Shown in pieces: positions 1-7,022 of a DNA stretch of 16,390 nucleotides. The DNA lies in NCBI GenBank assembly GCA_025929805.1, contig JAICPP010000049.1:1-16390 (forward strand). The letters run 5' to 3'. Positions within the stretch are counted from its first letter, which is position 1; every line of letters begins with the position of its first letter. The position numbers and the translations under genes were made by a program. The notes under the pieces are model-generated. The model was given only the letters and a program-made list of their open reading frames with translations. It searched no databases and had not been told where the DNA came from. Source of the stretch: Gemmatimonadales bacterium. Its GTDB lineage: Bacteria; Gemmatimonadota; Gemmatimonadetes; Gemmatimonadales; GWC2-71-9.

Positions 1-1
1 C

Positions 2-874
2 CTGCGAGAGGTTCGCGAGGGACGGGGCAGCCCCCACGGCGGAGTCTTTCTCGACATCTCCTGGATCAGGCGTAAGCTGCCCGATGCCCGTAAACACATC
101 ATCAAGAAGCTGCCGAGCATGTATCACCAGTTCAAGCAGCTGGCTGACATCGACATCACCACCACGCCCATGGAGGTCGGGCCGACGACGCACTACATCA
201 TGGGCGGCATCCGGGTGGATGGCGAGACTCAGAGCTCGACCTTGCCCGGGCTCTTCGCGGCCGGTGAGTGTGCCGCGGGCCTCCATGGTGCCAACCGGCT
301 GGGGGGCAATTCGCTTTCGGATCTGCTGGTCTTCGGCAAGCGAGCGGGCGAGTTTGCGGCAGCATTCTCCCGGGACCACCGTCTTGCCGAAGTCGACATT
401 GCCGAAGTCGAGGATGCCATTCGCTGTGCCCTGACCCCTTTCGAGCGCGGCCCGAGCGCCGATGGGAGTGGACCCTACCAGATCCAACAGGAGCTGCAGA
501 CGATGATGCAGACGCTGGTGGGTATCGTGCGTACCGAGTCCGAGATGAAGCAGGCGTTAAAGGGCATCGATCGGTTGAAGGAACGGGCCCGGCAGGTGGG
601 CGTTGCCGGAAACCGGGAATACAATCCCGGCTGGCACACCGGCCTGGATCTGGCCAACCTGCTGACGGTTTCGGAGGCGATCACACGGGCCGCCATCGAG
701 CGGAGGGAGAGCCGGGGCGGGCACTTTCGCGACGACTATCCCCAGCAGGATCCCTCCGCAGCAACCTTCAACGTCGTCATCCGCAAGGGAGAGGATGCCC
801 AGATGCGACTTTCCCGCGAGCCCGTGCCGGAGATGCCAGCCGAGCTCAAGCGGATCATACAGGAGCAGAGGTGA
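2..874 (+). CDS. sdhA: Succinate dehydrogenase/fumarate reductase flavoprotein subunit, C-terminal part (5' end outside window)
   Basis: Catalytic subunit of succinate dehydrogenase (complex II), which oxidises succinate to fumarate at a covalently bound FAD on the cytoplasmic face of the inner membrane. The reading frame is open from the window edge, so only the last 290 residues are visible. Two family signatures are present: THYIMGGI, which carries the substrate-binding histidine, and GANRLGGNSLSDLLVFGKRAG, which carries the substrate-binding arginine and closes the flavin domain. The C-terminal helical domain follows and the protein ends in a basic tail. The stop overlaps the GTG start of sdhB by 4 bp, which indicates translational coupling. 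The sequence style resembles the Sdh1 type of actinobacteria rather than E. coli SdhA. No membrane-anchor gene lies downstream, so the cytochrome b subunit is presumably encoded upstream of the window (inference). Confidence 0.95.
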   Translation: MREVREGRGSPHGGVFLDISWIRRKLPDARKHIIKKLPSMYHQFKQLADIDITTTPMEVGPTTHYIMGGIRVDGETQSSTLPGLFAAGECAAGLHGANRLGGNSLSDLLVFGKRAGEFAAAFSRDHRLAEVDIAEVEDAIRCALTPFERGPSADGSGPYQIQQELQTMMQTLVGIVRTESEMKQALKGIDRLKERARQVGVAGNREYNPGWHTGLDLANLLTVSEAITRAAIERRESRGGHFRDDYPQQDPSAATFNVVIRKGEDAQMRLSREPVPEMPAELKRIIQEQR

Positions 875-1731
875 GCGGCTCGGGCGTGGTGACCAACGAA
901 ACGATGCAGCCCGATCTCGCCGAGACCGGCGCTGTCGAGTCGACCCAGCCACCGGAGGTCAAGCCGGAACCTGCGGGCCGGGCGACATTCAGGATCTGGC
1001 GGGGAGACCGCCAGGGTGGAAAGCTGGTGGACTACACTACGAAGGTCTCCCCCGGAATGGTTGTACTCGATGCCGTTCACCAGATTCAGGCCGAGCAGGC
1101 CAACGATCTCGCCGTCCGGTGGAACTGCAAGGCGGGGAAGTGCGGCTCCTGTTCGGCCGAAGTGAATGGGTCACCCAAGCTGATGTGCATGACTCGCCTG
1201 AGCGAGCTGCGGCTGGAGGAGCCGGTTACGGTGGAGCCGATGCGGGCGTTTCCGCCGATCAGGGACCTGGTGACCGACGTCTCCTGGAACTTCCAGGTGA
1301 AACAGCGGATCAAGAAGTTCAAGCCCCGGTCGCCGGATGCGCCGGATGGAACCTGGCGCATGGCCCAATCGGACATCGATCGGGTCCAGGAATTCAGGAA
1401 GTGCATCGAGTGCTACCTGTGTCAGGACGTCTGCCACGTGTTGCGGGACCATCATCTCCACCAGAGTTTCATAGGGCCGCGCTTTCTGGTTCACGTGGCC
1501 GCGCTGGAGATGCATCCCCTCGATGTCGAAGACCGGATCGAAGAGCTCCGCCAGGCCCACGGGATTGGCTACTGCAACATCACGAAATGCTGCACCAAGG
1601 TCTGCCCGGAGCACATCACGATTACGGATAACGCGATCATCCCGCTCAAGGAGCGGGTGGTAGACGAGTTTTTCGATCCGTTGGGGAAGCTGATTAAGAT
1701 TTTCAGTAGGAAGTCGCCTGGTAACTCGTGA
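871..1731 (+). CDS. sdhB: Succinate dehydrogenase/fumarate reductase iron-sulfur subunit
   Basis: Electron-transfer subunit of complex II, passing electrons from SdhA-FAD to the quinone site. The 286-residue frame shows the plant-type 2Fe-2S ligands in CKAGKCGSC (Cys86, 91, 94) with a fourth Cys106. A CIECYLCQDVC motif (Cys178-188) and CNITKCCTKVC (Cys235-245) supply the ligands of the other two clusters. The EFRKCIECYLCQ and CNITKCCTKVCPEHI wording is typical of the Sdh1-like subfamily. I chose GTG at 871 because AGGAG lies 5 nt upstream and it overlaps the sdhA stop. GTG886, GTG889 and ATG904 are alternatives, and about 45 N-terminal residues precede the ferredoxin fold, so the exact start is not certain. 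The last residues (about 281-286) and the stop codon fall in a short heptamer repeat at 1721-1741. Confidence 0.94.
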   Translation: MSGSGVVTNETMQPDLAETGAVESTQPPEVKPEPAGRATFRIWRGDRQGGKLVDYTTKVSPGMVVLDAVHQIQAEQANDLAVRWNCKAGKCGSCSAEVNGSPKLMCMTRLSELRLEEPVTVEPMRAFPPIRDLVTDVSWNFQVKQRIKKFKPRSPDAPDGTWRMAQSDIDRVQEFRKCIECYLCQDVCHVLRDHHLHQSFIGPRFLVHVAALEMHPLDVEDRIEELRQAHGIGYCNITKCCTKVCPEHITITDNAIIPLKERVVDEFFDPLGKLIKIFSRKSPGNS

Positions 1732-1741
1732 CTCGTGACTT
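1721..1741. repeat. Heptanucleotide direct repeat, three units
   Basis: Three tandem 7-nt units, GTAACTC, GTGACTC and GTGACTT, fill the junction between sdhB and the next gene. The sdhB stop codon (TGA at 1729-1731) is inside the second unit, and the next ATG directly follows the third. This leaves no recognisable Shine-Dalgarno sequence for the downstream gene. Seen directly in the sequence; the function is unknown. Confidence 0.7.
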
Positions 1742-2245
1742 ATGGACTTCAAGCCGAAACCTATAACTAAAGAAGGCATCCCCGCCGCGCTGCAGAAAGC
1801 TGAGCGTTATCGGGTCATTGCCGATCCCACCTCGGCTGAAAGCATCTGTCTGGACATATTGGCGGTGAGCCCGGACAATCAGCAGGCTCTGGTCACGCTG
1901 CTTCTGGCCATCACCGACCAGTTCGGTGAATCGCCCACCGAGGGCGTCCGTCGAGCACGGGAGGTGCTCCCGCGACTGCAGGACGAGTACAAGCGGCTGT
2001 ATTACGCAGGCATCATCTCTGAGCGCTGCGCCAAGGCGCAAATGCGCTCCGGAGTGCCCCGAGCGGGCGAGATGGCCTATCAGTGGCTCCGTGAGGCGAT
2101 GAGTTTGTACGAAAGGGCTGAGTCCCAGCGGCCCCCTGGAAGCGACGAACCCATTTTGCGCTGGAATACTTGCGCGCGCTTGCTGGCGCGGAACCCACAG
2201 CTGAGACCAGGGACGGAGGAGCCGGTGGCGCTAGGCTTGGAGTGA
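1742..2245 (+). CDS. Conserved TPR-like hypothetical protein
   Basis: A 167-residue soluble, mostly helical protein with no signal peptide or membrane segment. Residues about 15-50 read like a tetratricopeptide helix pair (an AEry...AESICLDILAVSPDNQQAL pattern). A second helical stretch, about residues 118-150, contains WLREAMSLYERAE and ILRWNTCARLL. The protein probably works by protein-protein contact, but no partner or reaction can be named. It begins 10 nt after sdhB on the same strand and is likely co-transcribed with the sdh genes, which makes an accessory role for complex II conceivable (inference only). The ATG at 1742 is the only good start, because no other Met occurs before the conserved part. 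No ribosome binding site is visible, as the preceding bases are the heptamer repeat. Translation may therefore depend on reinitiation after sdhB. Confidence 0.82.
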   Translation: MDFKPKPITKEGIPAALQKAERYRVIADPTSAESICLDILAVSPDNQQALVTLLLAITDQFGESPTEGVRRAREVLPRLQDEYKRLYYAGIISERCAKAQMRSGVPRAGEMAYQWLREAMSLYERAESQRPPGSDEPILRWNTCARLLARNPQLRPGTEEPVALGLE

Positions 2246-2359
2246 GCGGGCATGGCGTAGGGCCACACCGAGCCGGCCACCGCTCGCTGCTTTCTACAAG
2301 GTACTGGGCGGCACCGGCCAGCCACTTTCGGTGAAGAGCGCCCCTAGAGCATCGAGACG

Positions 2360-2842
2360 CTAAGTCGCCGAGTGAGCCCCTGAGAAGAACGCCTCCTGAC
2401 CCTTCTGGATCTCCTCCGGGGTGAGATCTGCCACATGCTGGGCCAGCCACCAGCGGTGGCCGAACGGATCCTCCAGGCACCCGGTTCGGTCGCCCCAGAA
2501 CATGTCGGCCAGCGGCATGATCGAACTCGCACCCGCATCGACGGCCCGCTTCCATGCCGTGTCCACGTTCTCGACGTATACGTAGAAGCCGACCGGAGTC
2601 CCGCCCAGCGTCTTCGGGCTCTTGGCGTCCATCTCCAACCGTTCCTCGGCAAGCATGATCATGGAGTTTCCGATCCGCAGCTCGGCATGCATGATCCTGC
2701 CGTCTGGTCCCGGCATGCGGACTGTCTCGTCCGCACCAAACGCCCTCTTGTAAAACTCGAGCGCATTCTCAGCCTCCTTCACGACCATGTTCGGCGTGAT
2801 GGTGTGGTACCCCTGGGGTATTGGATTCACTTTGCCGGCCAT
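2360..2842 (-). CDS. PhnB-like VOC (glyoxalase/bleomycin-resistance superfamily) protein
   Basis: A 160-residue protein of the vicinal-oxygen-chelate superfamily, PhnB-like group (COG2764 type). The first half module has ITPNMVVKEAENALEFYKRAFG and a MPGPDGRIMHAELRIGNS strand pair. The second has GFYVYVENVD, WKRAVDAGA, an FWGDR segment and the closing EDPFGHRWWLAQHV. These are the standard landmarks of this family, whose true substrate is mostly unknown, so no reaction is assigned. The start at 2842 (MAGKVNPIPQGYH) has a good GGGAG ribosome binding site 6 nt upstream. Longer in-frame extensions upstream lack conservation-like features. The gene start overlaps the end of the receiver-like gene by 74 nt in a different frame, so the two are probably co-transcribed. 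It converges on the TPR-like gene across a 114-bp gap with no clear terminator. Confidence 0.92.
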   Translation of the reverse strand: MAGKVNPIPQGYHTITPNMVVKEAENALEFYKRAFGADETVRMPGPDGRIMHAELRIGNSMIMLAEERLEMDAKSPKTLGGTPVGFYVYVENVDTAWKRAVDAGASSIMPLADMFWGDRTGCLEDPFGHRWWLAQHVADLTPEEIQKGQEAFFSGAHSAT

Positions 2843-3290
2843 GGTAGTCTCCCGCGTATGAGTTGGATGACTTGTCCCTACCTTGATCCCACCCGACGCC
2901 GCTGTCAACCTGAGGCCGTACATCTGGCCAATCTGGCGAGGACAGGAGCGACTCGGCGGCGCGCACAATCTCGGCGATGGACACGGGACGCCGCAGGACT
3001 TGCGACCAGGATCTGGAATCGGAACGGCGGAATGCGCTCTCGAGTTTCAAGGTGAGCGCATGGGGATGGCGGGCCAAAAGGTCGGCCAGGAAACGATGGT
3101 CACCGCCACTTAGAGCGGTGTGGTCGAGAATGATCAGCCGGACTCGGCCACGTTCTCCGGCTCCATATGAGAGTGCCTGCTCCAGCGAGGAAGCACCTAT
3201 CGCGTCGTAACCAGCTTCTCTCAGGGCGGCGCGCAGGAAAGCCCGGGGCCAGTGAGTGGCCATTACGATGAGCACGGTGGGACTGCTCAT
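2769..3290 (-). CDS. Degenerate response-regulator receiver-like protein
   Basis: A 173-residue protein whose first about 118 residues look like a CheY-type receiver fold. It opens with a hydrophobic strand (VLIVMATHWPRAFLRAAL), has a phospho-acceptor-like Asp56 in LIILDHTALSGGD, and ends with RRPVSIAEIVRAAESLL, matching the 'KPF...ELL' strand and last helix. Two normal features are missing: the acidic pair after strand 1 (MATH instead of the usual DDE) and the conserved lysine (Arg100/101 precedes Pro102). It may therefore be a pseudo-receiver that is not phosphorylated in the usual way. There is no output domain; the last about 55 residues are polar and His/Ser-rich. They overlap the first 74 nt of the PhnB-like gene. 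The start at 3290 has only a weak ribosome binding site. The coding call is fairly good; the function is unassigned. Confidence 0.72.
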   Translation of the reverse strand: MSSPTVLIVMATHWPRAFLRAALREAGYDAIGASSLEQALSYGAGERGRVRLIILDHTALSGGDHRFLADLLARHPHALTLKLESAFRRSDSRSWSQVLRRPVSIAEIVRAAESLLSSPDWPDVRPQVDSGVGWDQGRDKSSNSYAGDYHGRQSESNTPGVPHHHAEHGREGG

Positions 3291-3307
3291 GAGGCCTATG
3301 ATAAACC

Positions 3308-3331
3308 AGGGGCGGCGTCGCCGCCGCCCCT
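3308..3331 (-). terminator. GC-rich hairpin after the OmpA-family gene
   Basis: A perfect 10-bp inverted repeat (AGGGGCGGCG / CGCCGCCCCT) with a 4-nt loop lies 7 bp beyond the stop codon of the OmpA-family gene on the minus strand. It is followed on that strand by TGGTTTATC, a weak U-rich tail. It sits between this gene and the receiver-like gene, so it probably ends or attenuates transcription there. The stem is clear; the termination role is inferred. Confidence 0.65.
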
Positions 3332-3337
3332 CTCCTG

Positions 3338-4831
3338 CTAGTTCGTCCGGTTGAGCTCCACTCTTCGATTCTTTGCCCGTCCTGCCGCTGTCTTGTTGGG
3401 CGCGATCGGCACGTCCGGACCGAACCCTTTGGCCGCCCTTACTTGGGTTTGGGGGACCCCGTTGGCTATCAGGAACGTCTCGACCGTGCGGGCACGGGCA
3501 AGCGAGAGCCGCAGATTGGCCGCCCGGGAACCGCGATTGTCGGTGTGGCCGGAGATCTGGACCCGGAACTGCGGGTTCTCCACCAGCTGGCGAGCCACGT
3601 CCCGGAGGACTTCCCGTGCAACCGGCGTCAGCATTGCCCTGCCGGTCTGGAAGGTGACTCCGCGGAGAATGACGGTCCGGGCTCCCTTATGGAACAGGAT
3701 GGTACAGCCCTTGGCATCGGCTGCCTCAGTCTTTGGCGTGTCGGGGCAGCGATCCCGCTTGTCGGGCACGCCGTCCCCGTCGGCATCACCTTCGTTCACG
3801 ACGATGGTACAGCCGTTCTGATCGACCGCCTCGCCCCGTGCCGTGTTGGGGCAGCGGTCCCGGGCGTCGGGGACATTGTCACCATCGGAGTCCCGTTCCC
3901 TGGAACAGCCGCGGTAGTTGGTGACCTCCCCTGGAGCGGTATCGGGGCACTGGTCCAGAGCGTCGGATACCCCATCACGATCCTCATCCCGCTGGCTTCC
4001 AGCGCACCCGCTGCTGTTGGGGTTTTCGCCCCACGGGGTGTTGGGACACTGGTCCACCGAGTTGAGGATGCCGTCCTTGTCATCGTCCTTCTGGGTGGCC
4101 GAACAGCCTTCGCTGTCGACCGGCTCACCCGCACCCGTATCGTCACAGCGGTCCAGCTCGTCGTTCACTCGGTCTCGGTCGGCGTCTTTCTGATTGGCTG
4201 CGCAGCCGTTGGCATCGACGCTCTTGCCCAACTCGGTGTTGGGGCAGATGTCGCGCTGGTCGGATACTGCGTCCCGGTCTCGGTCCTTTGGCTTACCGCT
4301 TCTCCCGCCAACCTTGAGGGTCAACCCCACCTGGGCTCCCCAGTTCAGGTACTCACCGGTCCAGTTCCCGTCCGGGTTCGTCACAAAGTCGGCGGTACCG
4401 TCGACCCGAAATCCGAAGCTCGGACTCAGACCCCAGCGGACACCCACTACCCCGGTGAAGCCGTTGTCGTCGATGCTCACATTCTTCCGGTACATGTTCA
4501 GGACATAGCCGGCCCCTACCCGCAGTGCCGACCCGTAGCCCCCGACCGGGAAGTGGTAGGTCAGTCGTCCCCGAAGTGGAATATTGGTCAGCTCGATCCC
4601 GGAGAGATTGCTGTGGGTCTCGGCATACGACGCCTCGGCCTCCACCGCCAGGTTCGTGACCGGGTAGAAGCCCAGGGACCCCCCGCCGCTGGCTCCCTCC
4701 TGAAGGGCCAGGTTGTCGTCGAATCGGGTGTAGCGCCCGAAGCCGGTGATCTCAAAGGTGCCTGCAGTCTGGGCCCCTGCCGCCGTAGCGGTGGTGATTA
4801 GCAGGGCCATTGTGAGTCCACGAACTCGCAT
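3338..4831 (-). CDS. OmpA-family outer-membrane protein with thrombospondin type 3 repeats
   Basis: A 497-residue outer-membrane protein with three parts. A signal peptide (residues 1-21, ending AGAQ) is followed by a barrel-like region (about 22-176) of alternating beta strands. About 183-378 hold six Asp-rich thrombospondin type 3 repeats with the D-D-D-G calcium-binding pattern and a Cys pair in each. The C-terminal OmpA domain (about 385-497) carries GHTDNRGS (428-435) and NLRLSLARAR (from 439), which hold the Asp and Arg known to bind diaminopimelate of peptidoglycan. It should anchor the outer membrane to the cell wall, with the repeats as a rigid calcium-stabilised spacer. I chose ATG4831 over TTG4849 because it gives a standard signal peptide and has GAGAG just upstream. 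The HEAT gene lies 98 bp upstream on the same strand, and a hairpin follows the stop. Confidence 0.93.
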   Translation of the reverse strand: MRVRGLTMALLITTATAAGAQTAGTFEITGFGRYTRFDDNLALQEGASGGGSLGFYPVTNLAVEAEASYAETHSNLSGIELTNIPLRGRLTYHFPVGGYGSALRVGAGYVLNMYRKNVSIDDNGFTGVVGVRWGLSPSFGFRVDGTADFVTNPDGNWTGEYLNWGAQVGLTLKVGGRSGKPKDRDRDAVSDQRDICPNTELGKSVDANGCAANQKDADRDRVNDELDRCDDTGAGEPVDSEGCSATQKDDDKDGILNSVDQCPNTPWGENPNSSGCAGSQRDEDRDGVSDALDQCPDTAPGEVTNYRGCSRERDSDGDNVPDARDRCPNTARGEAVDQNGCTIVVNEGDADGDGVPDKRDRCPDTPKTEAADAKGCTILFHKGARTVILRGVTFQTGRAMLTPVAREVLRDVARQLVENPQFRVQISGHTDNRGSRAANLRLSLARARTVETFLIANGVPQTQVRAAKGFGPDVPIAPNKTAAGRAKNRRVELNRTN

Positions 4832-4929
4832 GCCGCTCTCGGGGTTCAAGAGGGTGGGGGATGGTTGACCACAACCCCATTATCGGCCGGTTCGGTGAAC
4901 CCCTTGAGCTGGAAGATTTCGACCGGTCC

Positions 4930-6201
4930 TCAGTCGTCATCCCAGTCCTCGAGTGCCTCCACTGCCTTGTGACGGACCACCTGATCCCGATCGTCCGTTG
5001 CCGCCTGGAACACCGGCAGCGCACGGCGGTCTTCCAGCTCGGCCAGGGCAGACACCGCCGAGTAACGCATCCGAGGGTTGCCGCTGCGATAGGCGCTCAT
5101 CAGGGCGGGTACCACCAGGGTGTCGCCGATCTCACCCAGCGACATAGCGGAGATGATTGCCAGTTCTGCATCGGGATCGCGCAGGGCCGCAACCAGGCGC
5201 ACCGGTGCCCGCTTCAGGCCATCGAGCTCGCCCAGTGACAGGGCTGCCAGGCGGCGAACCACCGGGTCCGGGTCCTCCAACGCCTGAGTCAGCGGCGTTG
5301 CCCCCTTGTGATCTTCCACCTCCCCCAGTGCCTCGGCTGCGGCCCGGCGTACGCCAACATCCTTGTCCTTCAGTGCATCGGCCAGTGAACCAGTAGCCCG
5401 GTAATCCTCTATTTCGCCGAGGGCTTCGACTGCGGCAAGCCGAACCCGGGGATCGGAGTCCCTCACCAGTGGTTTCAATCGATCCACTGAGCGGATATCC
5501 TCGATCGAGCCCAGCGCCCAGGCTGCCGTGATCCTGGTATCCGCATCCTTGGACCTCAGCACTTCCCCCAGTGGCTTGACTGCGCGGGCGTCCTCCAGCT
5601 CGCCGAGCGCGTACGCGGCCATCCGGATGACGATAATATCGGGGTCCTTAAGCGCGGTGGTGAGATCTCTGAGTGAACCGGCGTCTTCCGCGTGGGCCAG
5701 CCCCAGGGCTGCCGCCTCGCGGACCCGCGGCTCGCGATCCCGCAGCGCGGAGCGAAGCTGACGGACTGCATCAACCGCTTGGCTATGCCCGAGCAGCCGG
5801 GCCGCGGCGCGTCGAATGCACGGCTGCTGGTGTCCGAGCGATTCTGCCAGAAGCGCGATCGCCGCGGGTTCAGTGATCGGCTGGCTCAGGGACTCATGCG
5901 CACCAAGCTGAGCGGATTCGTCCGCCAGAATGCCGATCCGATCGCCAGGGTTGCCATGATCCCACCTGTTTCCAAAGGATCTTACGGAGAGCTGGCACAC
6001 GGCAGGCCTGGTTGCTGCCAGGTCGGAAAGAAAGCTCGCTACGGCGGCAGAGTCGGCGGGAGAACTTCGGGGTACGAAGCCGAGCCAGGGGTCGACCTCG
6101 TCGTAATCCTGGTGACTCGTCTGAGCCCCGGATCTCGAGGCAGCGGATAGAACCAGGAGCACCCATAACCCTGCTTGAGCGTACCAGCGCGAATGGGCCA
6201 T
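4930..6201 (-). CDS. Secreted HEAT-repeat protein
   Basis: A 423-residue exported protein. Residues 1-27 form a signal peptide (a hydrophobic GLWVLLVLSAAS core ending GAQ). A non-repeat region follows to about residue 115. About ten consecutive repeats of 31-32 residues then run to the C-terminus, each ending with a 'AA.ALGELED'-like helix (for example AAYALGELED, AAWALGSIED, AAEALGEVED). These are HEAT/PBS-lyase-type repeats that form a curved solenoid for protein binding; no enzymatic motif is seen. The start at 6201 is well supported: GAGGAG lies 8 nt upstream, whereas the longer TTG6225 start has nothing. The tail is acidic (EDWDDD). Its target in the periplasm or at the outer membrane is unknown. 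It probably shares a transcript with the downstream OmpA-family gene, which suggests an envelope role. Confidence 0.9.
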   Translation of the reverse strand: MAHSRWYAQAGLWVLLVLSAASRSGAQTSHQDYDEVDPWLGFVPRSSPADSAAVASFLSDLAATRPAVCQLSVRSFGNRWDHGNPGDRIGILADESAQLGAHESLSQPITEPAAIALLAESLGHQQPCIRRAAARLLGHSQAVDAVRQLRSALRDREPRVREAAALGLAHAEDAGSLRDLTTALKDPDIIVIRMAAYALGELEDARAVKPLGEVLRSKDADTRITAAWALGSIEDIRSVDRLKPLVRDSDPRVRLAAVEALGEIEDYRATGSLADALKDKDVGVRRAAAEALGEVEDHKGATPLTQALEDPDPVVRRLAALSLGELDGLKRAPVRLVAALRDPDAELAIISAMSLGEIGDTLVVPALMSAYRSGNPRMRYSAVSALAELEDRRALPVFQAATDDRDQVVRHKAVEALEDWDDD

Positions 6202-6313
6202 CGATCCAGCTCCTCGTAACAGCAAGTTGATACAGCACTGCCGGCACGAGGTAGGACGGGTGAGGCTGGCAAAGGGTTGGAAAAGCTGGGAAGTGATCTC
6301 GGCACCAACTGGA

Positions 6314-6400
6314 AGTCGCCAGACGCCAGACGCCAGTCGACGGTGCGATGAGTTTCATTTCGCTGCGGTGGGGACGTCTAGCATCTGACGTCTGGCGACT
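6314..6400. repeat. Imperfect inverted repeat built from heptamer units
   Basis: The left arm 6314-6338 and right arm 6376-6400 are inverted copies matching at 21 of 25 positions, including 12 uninterrupted pairs at the outer end (AGTCGCCAGACG). A 37-nt spacer separates them. The left arm contains tandem GACGCCA units; the right arm contains degenerate inverted versions. It lies in the 228-bp region between the divergently transcribed HEAT and DinB-like genes (6202-6429), where no other structure is recognised. It could fold as a cruciform or RNA hairpin or be a mobile miniature repeat; its function is not known. Confidence 0.65.
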
Positions 6401-6429
6401 GGCCACCTACCCTGGGCTAGTTTTCAGAA

Positions 6430-6999
6430 ATGAGCGTCGCCCCCGCATTGCATCCGCAACTCGAGGCTGTCCGGAAGGAGTTTGCTGCGGCGCAGGACCG
6501 ACTTTGTGTTCTGGCGCAGACCGTGCCTGAGACTCACTGGGCACGCAGACCAGATCCTGCCCGCTGGTCTATCGCGGAGTGCGTTGGCCACCTGAACTTG
6601 ACTGCGGAGGCGTATCTGCCGCTTCTCCTTGCCGCGCTCCAGCGTGGACGGGAGCTCGGCGGGCCAGCGCCGAGGCGTTATCGGCGAGATGTTCTTGGAT
6701 GGCTCATGTGGCGCATGGCGGGCCCCCCGGTTCGCCATCGAGTGAAGACGAAGCCGGCTTTCGCTCCAACGGCAACTATGCCGCGCCCCCAGCTGCTCAG
6801 CGAGTTCGACCGGCTTCAGGCCGCTCAGGAAAGTTGTGTGGTGGAGGCGAATGGAATGAAGCTGGGACAGCTCTGGATCCGGTCTCCCTTCGACCGGCGC
6901 ATTCAGTACAACATGTATTCCTGTCTGACGATTCTGCCACGCCATCAGCACCGGCATTTGTGGCAGGCGGAGCAGCTGTGGGCGAGCATGGCTCATTAA
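6430..6999 (+). CDS. DinB-family (DinB/YfiT-like) putative metal-dependent protein
   Basis: A 189-residue protein with the four-helix layout of the DinB/YfiT superfamily. An early WSIAECVGHLNLT helix carries the first metal-ligand His (His54), and the C-terminal helix contains PRHQHRHLWQAEQL with His172 and His176 spaced as in the family's H-x3-H site. Family members bind Zn or Ni and include thiol-dependent transferases (bacillithiol, mycothiol) and many uncharacterised proteins, so no substrate is assigned. It has no signal peptide. ATG6430 is the natural start, but only a weak purine stretch (CAGAA) precedes it. The gene is transcribed alone, divergent from the HEAT gene and convergent with the radical SAM gene. 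A small GC-rich hairpin sits just after its stop. Confidence 0.88.
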   Translation: MSVAPALHPQLEAVRKEFAAAQDRLCVLAQTVPETHWARRPDPARWSIAECVGHLNLTAEAYLPLLLAALQRGRELGGPAPRRYRRDVLGWLMWRMAGPPVRHRVKTKPAFAPTATMPRPQLLSEFDRLQAAQESCVVEANGMKLGQLWIRSPFDRRIQYNMYSCLTILPRHQHRHLWQAEQLWASMAH

Positions 7000-7022
7000 G
7001 CCGCGACGCCGCACGGCGCGGC
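7000..7022. terminator. Possible bidirectional hairpin between convergent genes
   Basis: GCCGCG (7000-7005) pairs with CGCGGC (7017-7022), starting one base after the DinB-like stop and 17 bp from the end of the radical SAM gene on the other strand. The stem is short and no T-tract follows on either side, so a terminator role is only a guess from position. Confidence 0.3.

Noticed and set aside
268..870. In-frame extension of sdhB upstream through sdhA, suggesting a fusion
   Set aside because: The upstream 200 codons give an Arg/Gly-rich product in the wrong frame over sdhA. GTG871 with AGGAG and the 4-bp overlap explain the start.
2246..2359. Possible terminator or small RNA between the TPR-like and PhnB-like genes
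   Set aside because: Only short scattered GGCC/CCGG complementarities were found; no convincing stem-loop with a U-tract on either strand.
3750..4290. Regularly spaced similar DNA segments that could suggest a CRISPR-like array
   Set aside because: The period is about 108 nt and in frame; these are codon-level copies of the thrombospondin type 3 protein repeats, not repeats with unique spacers.
3443..4801. Long open frame (452 codons) on the plus strand opposite the OmpA-family gene
   Set aside because: Its translation is a low-complexity Val/Gly/Pro sequence mirroring the Asp-rich repeat codons of the real gene. It has no domain, and the minus-strand protein is clearly genuine.
4935..5840. 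About 93-nt-period repetition in the HEAT gene as a possible non-coding tandem array
   Set aside because: It follows the 31-residue protein repeat in frame and is fully explained by the HEAT solenoid.
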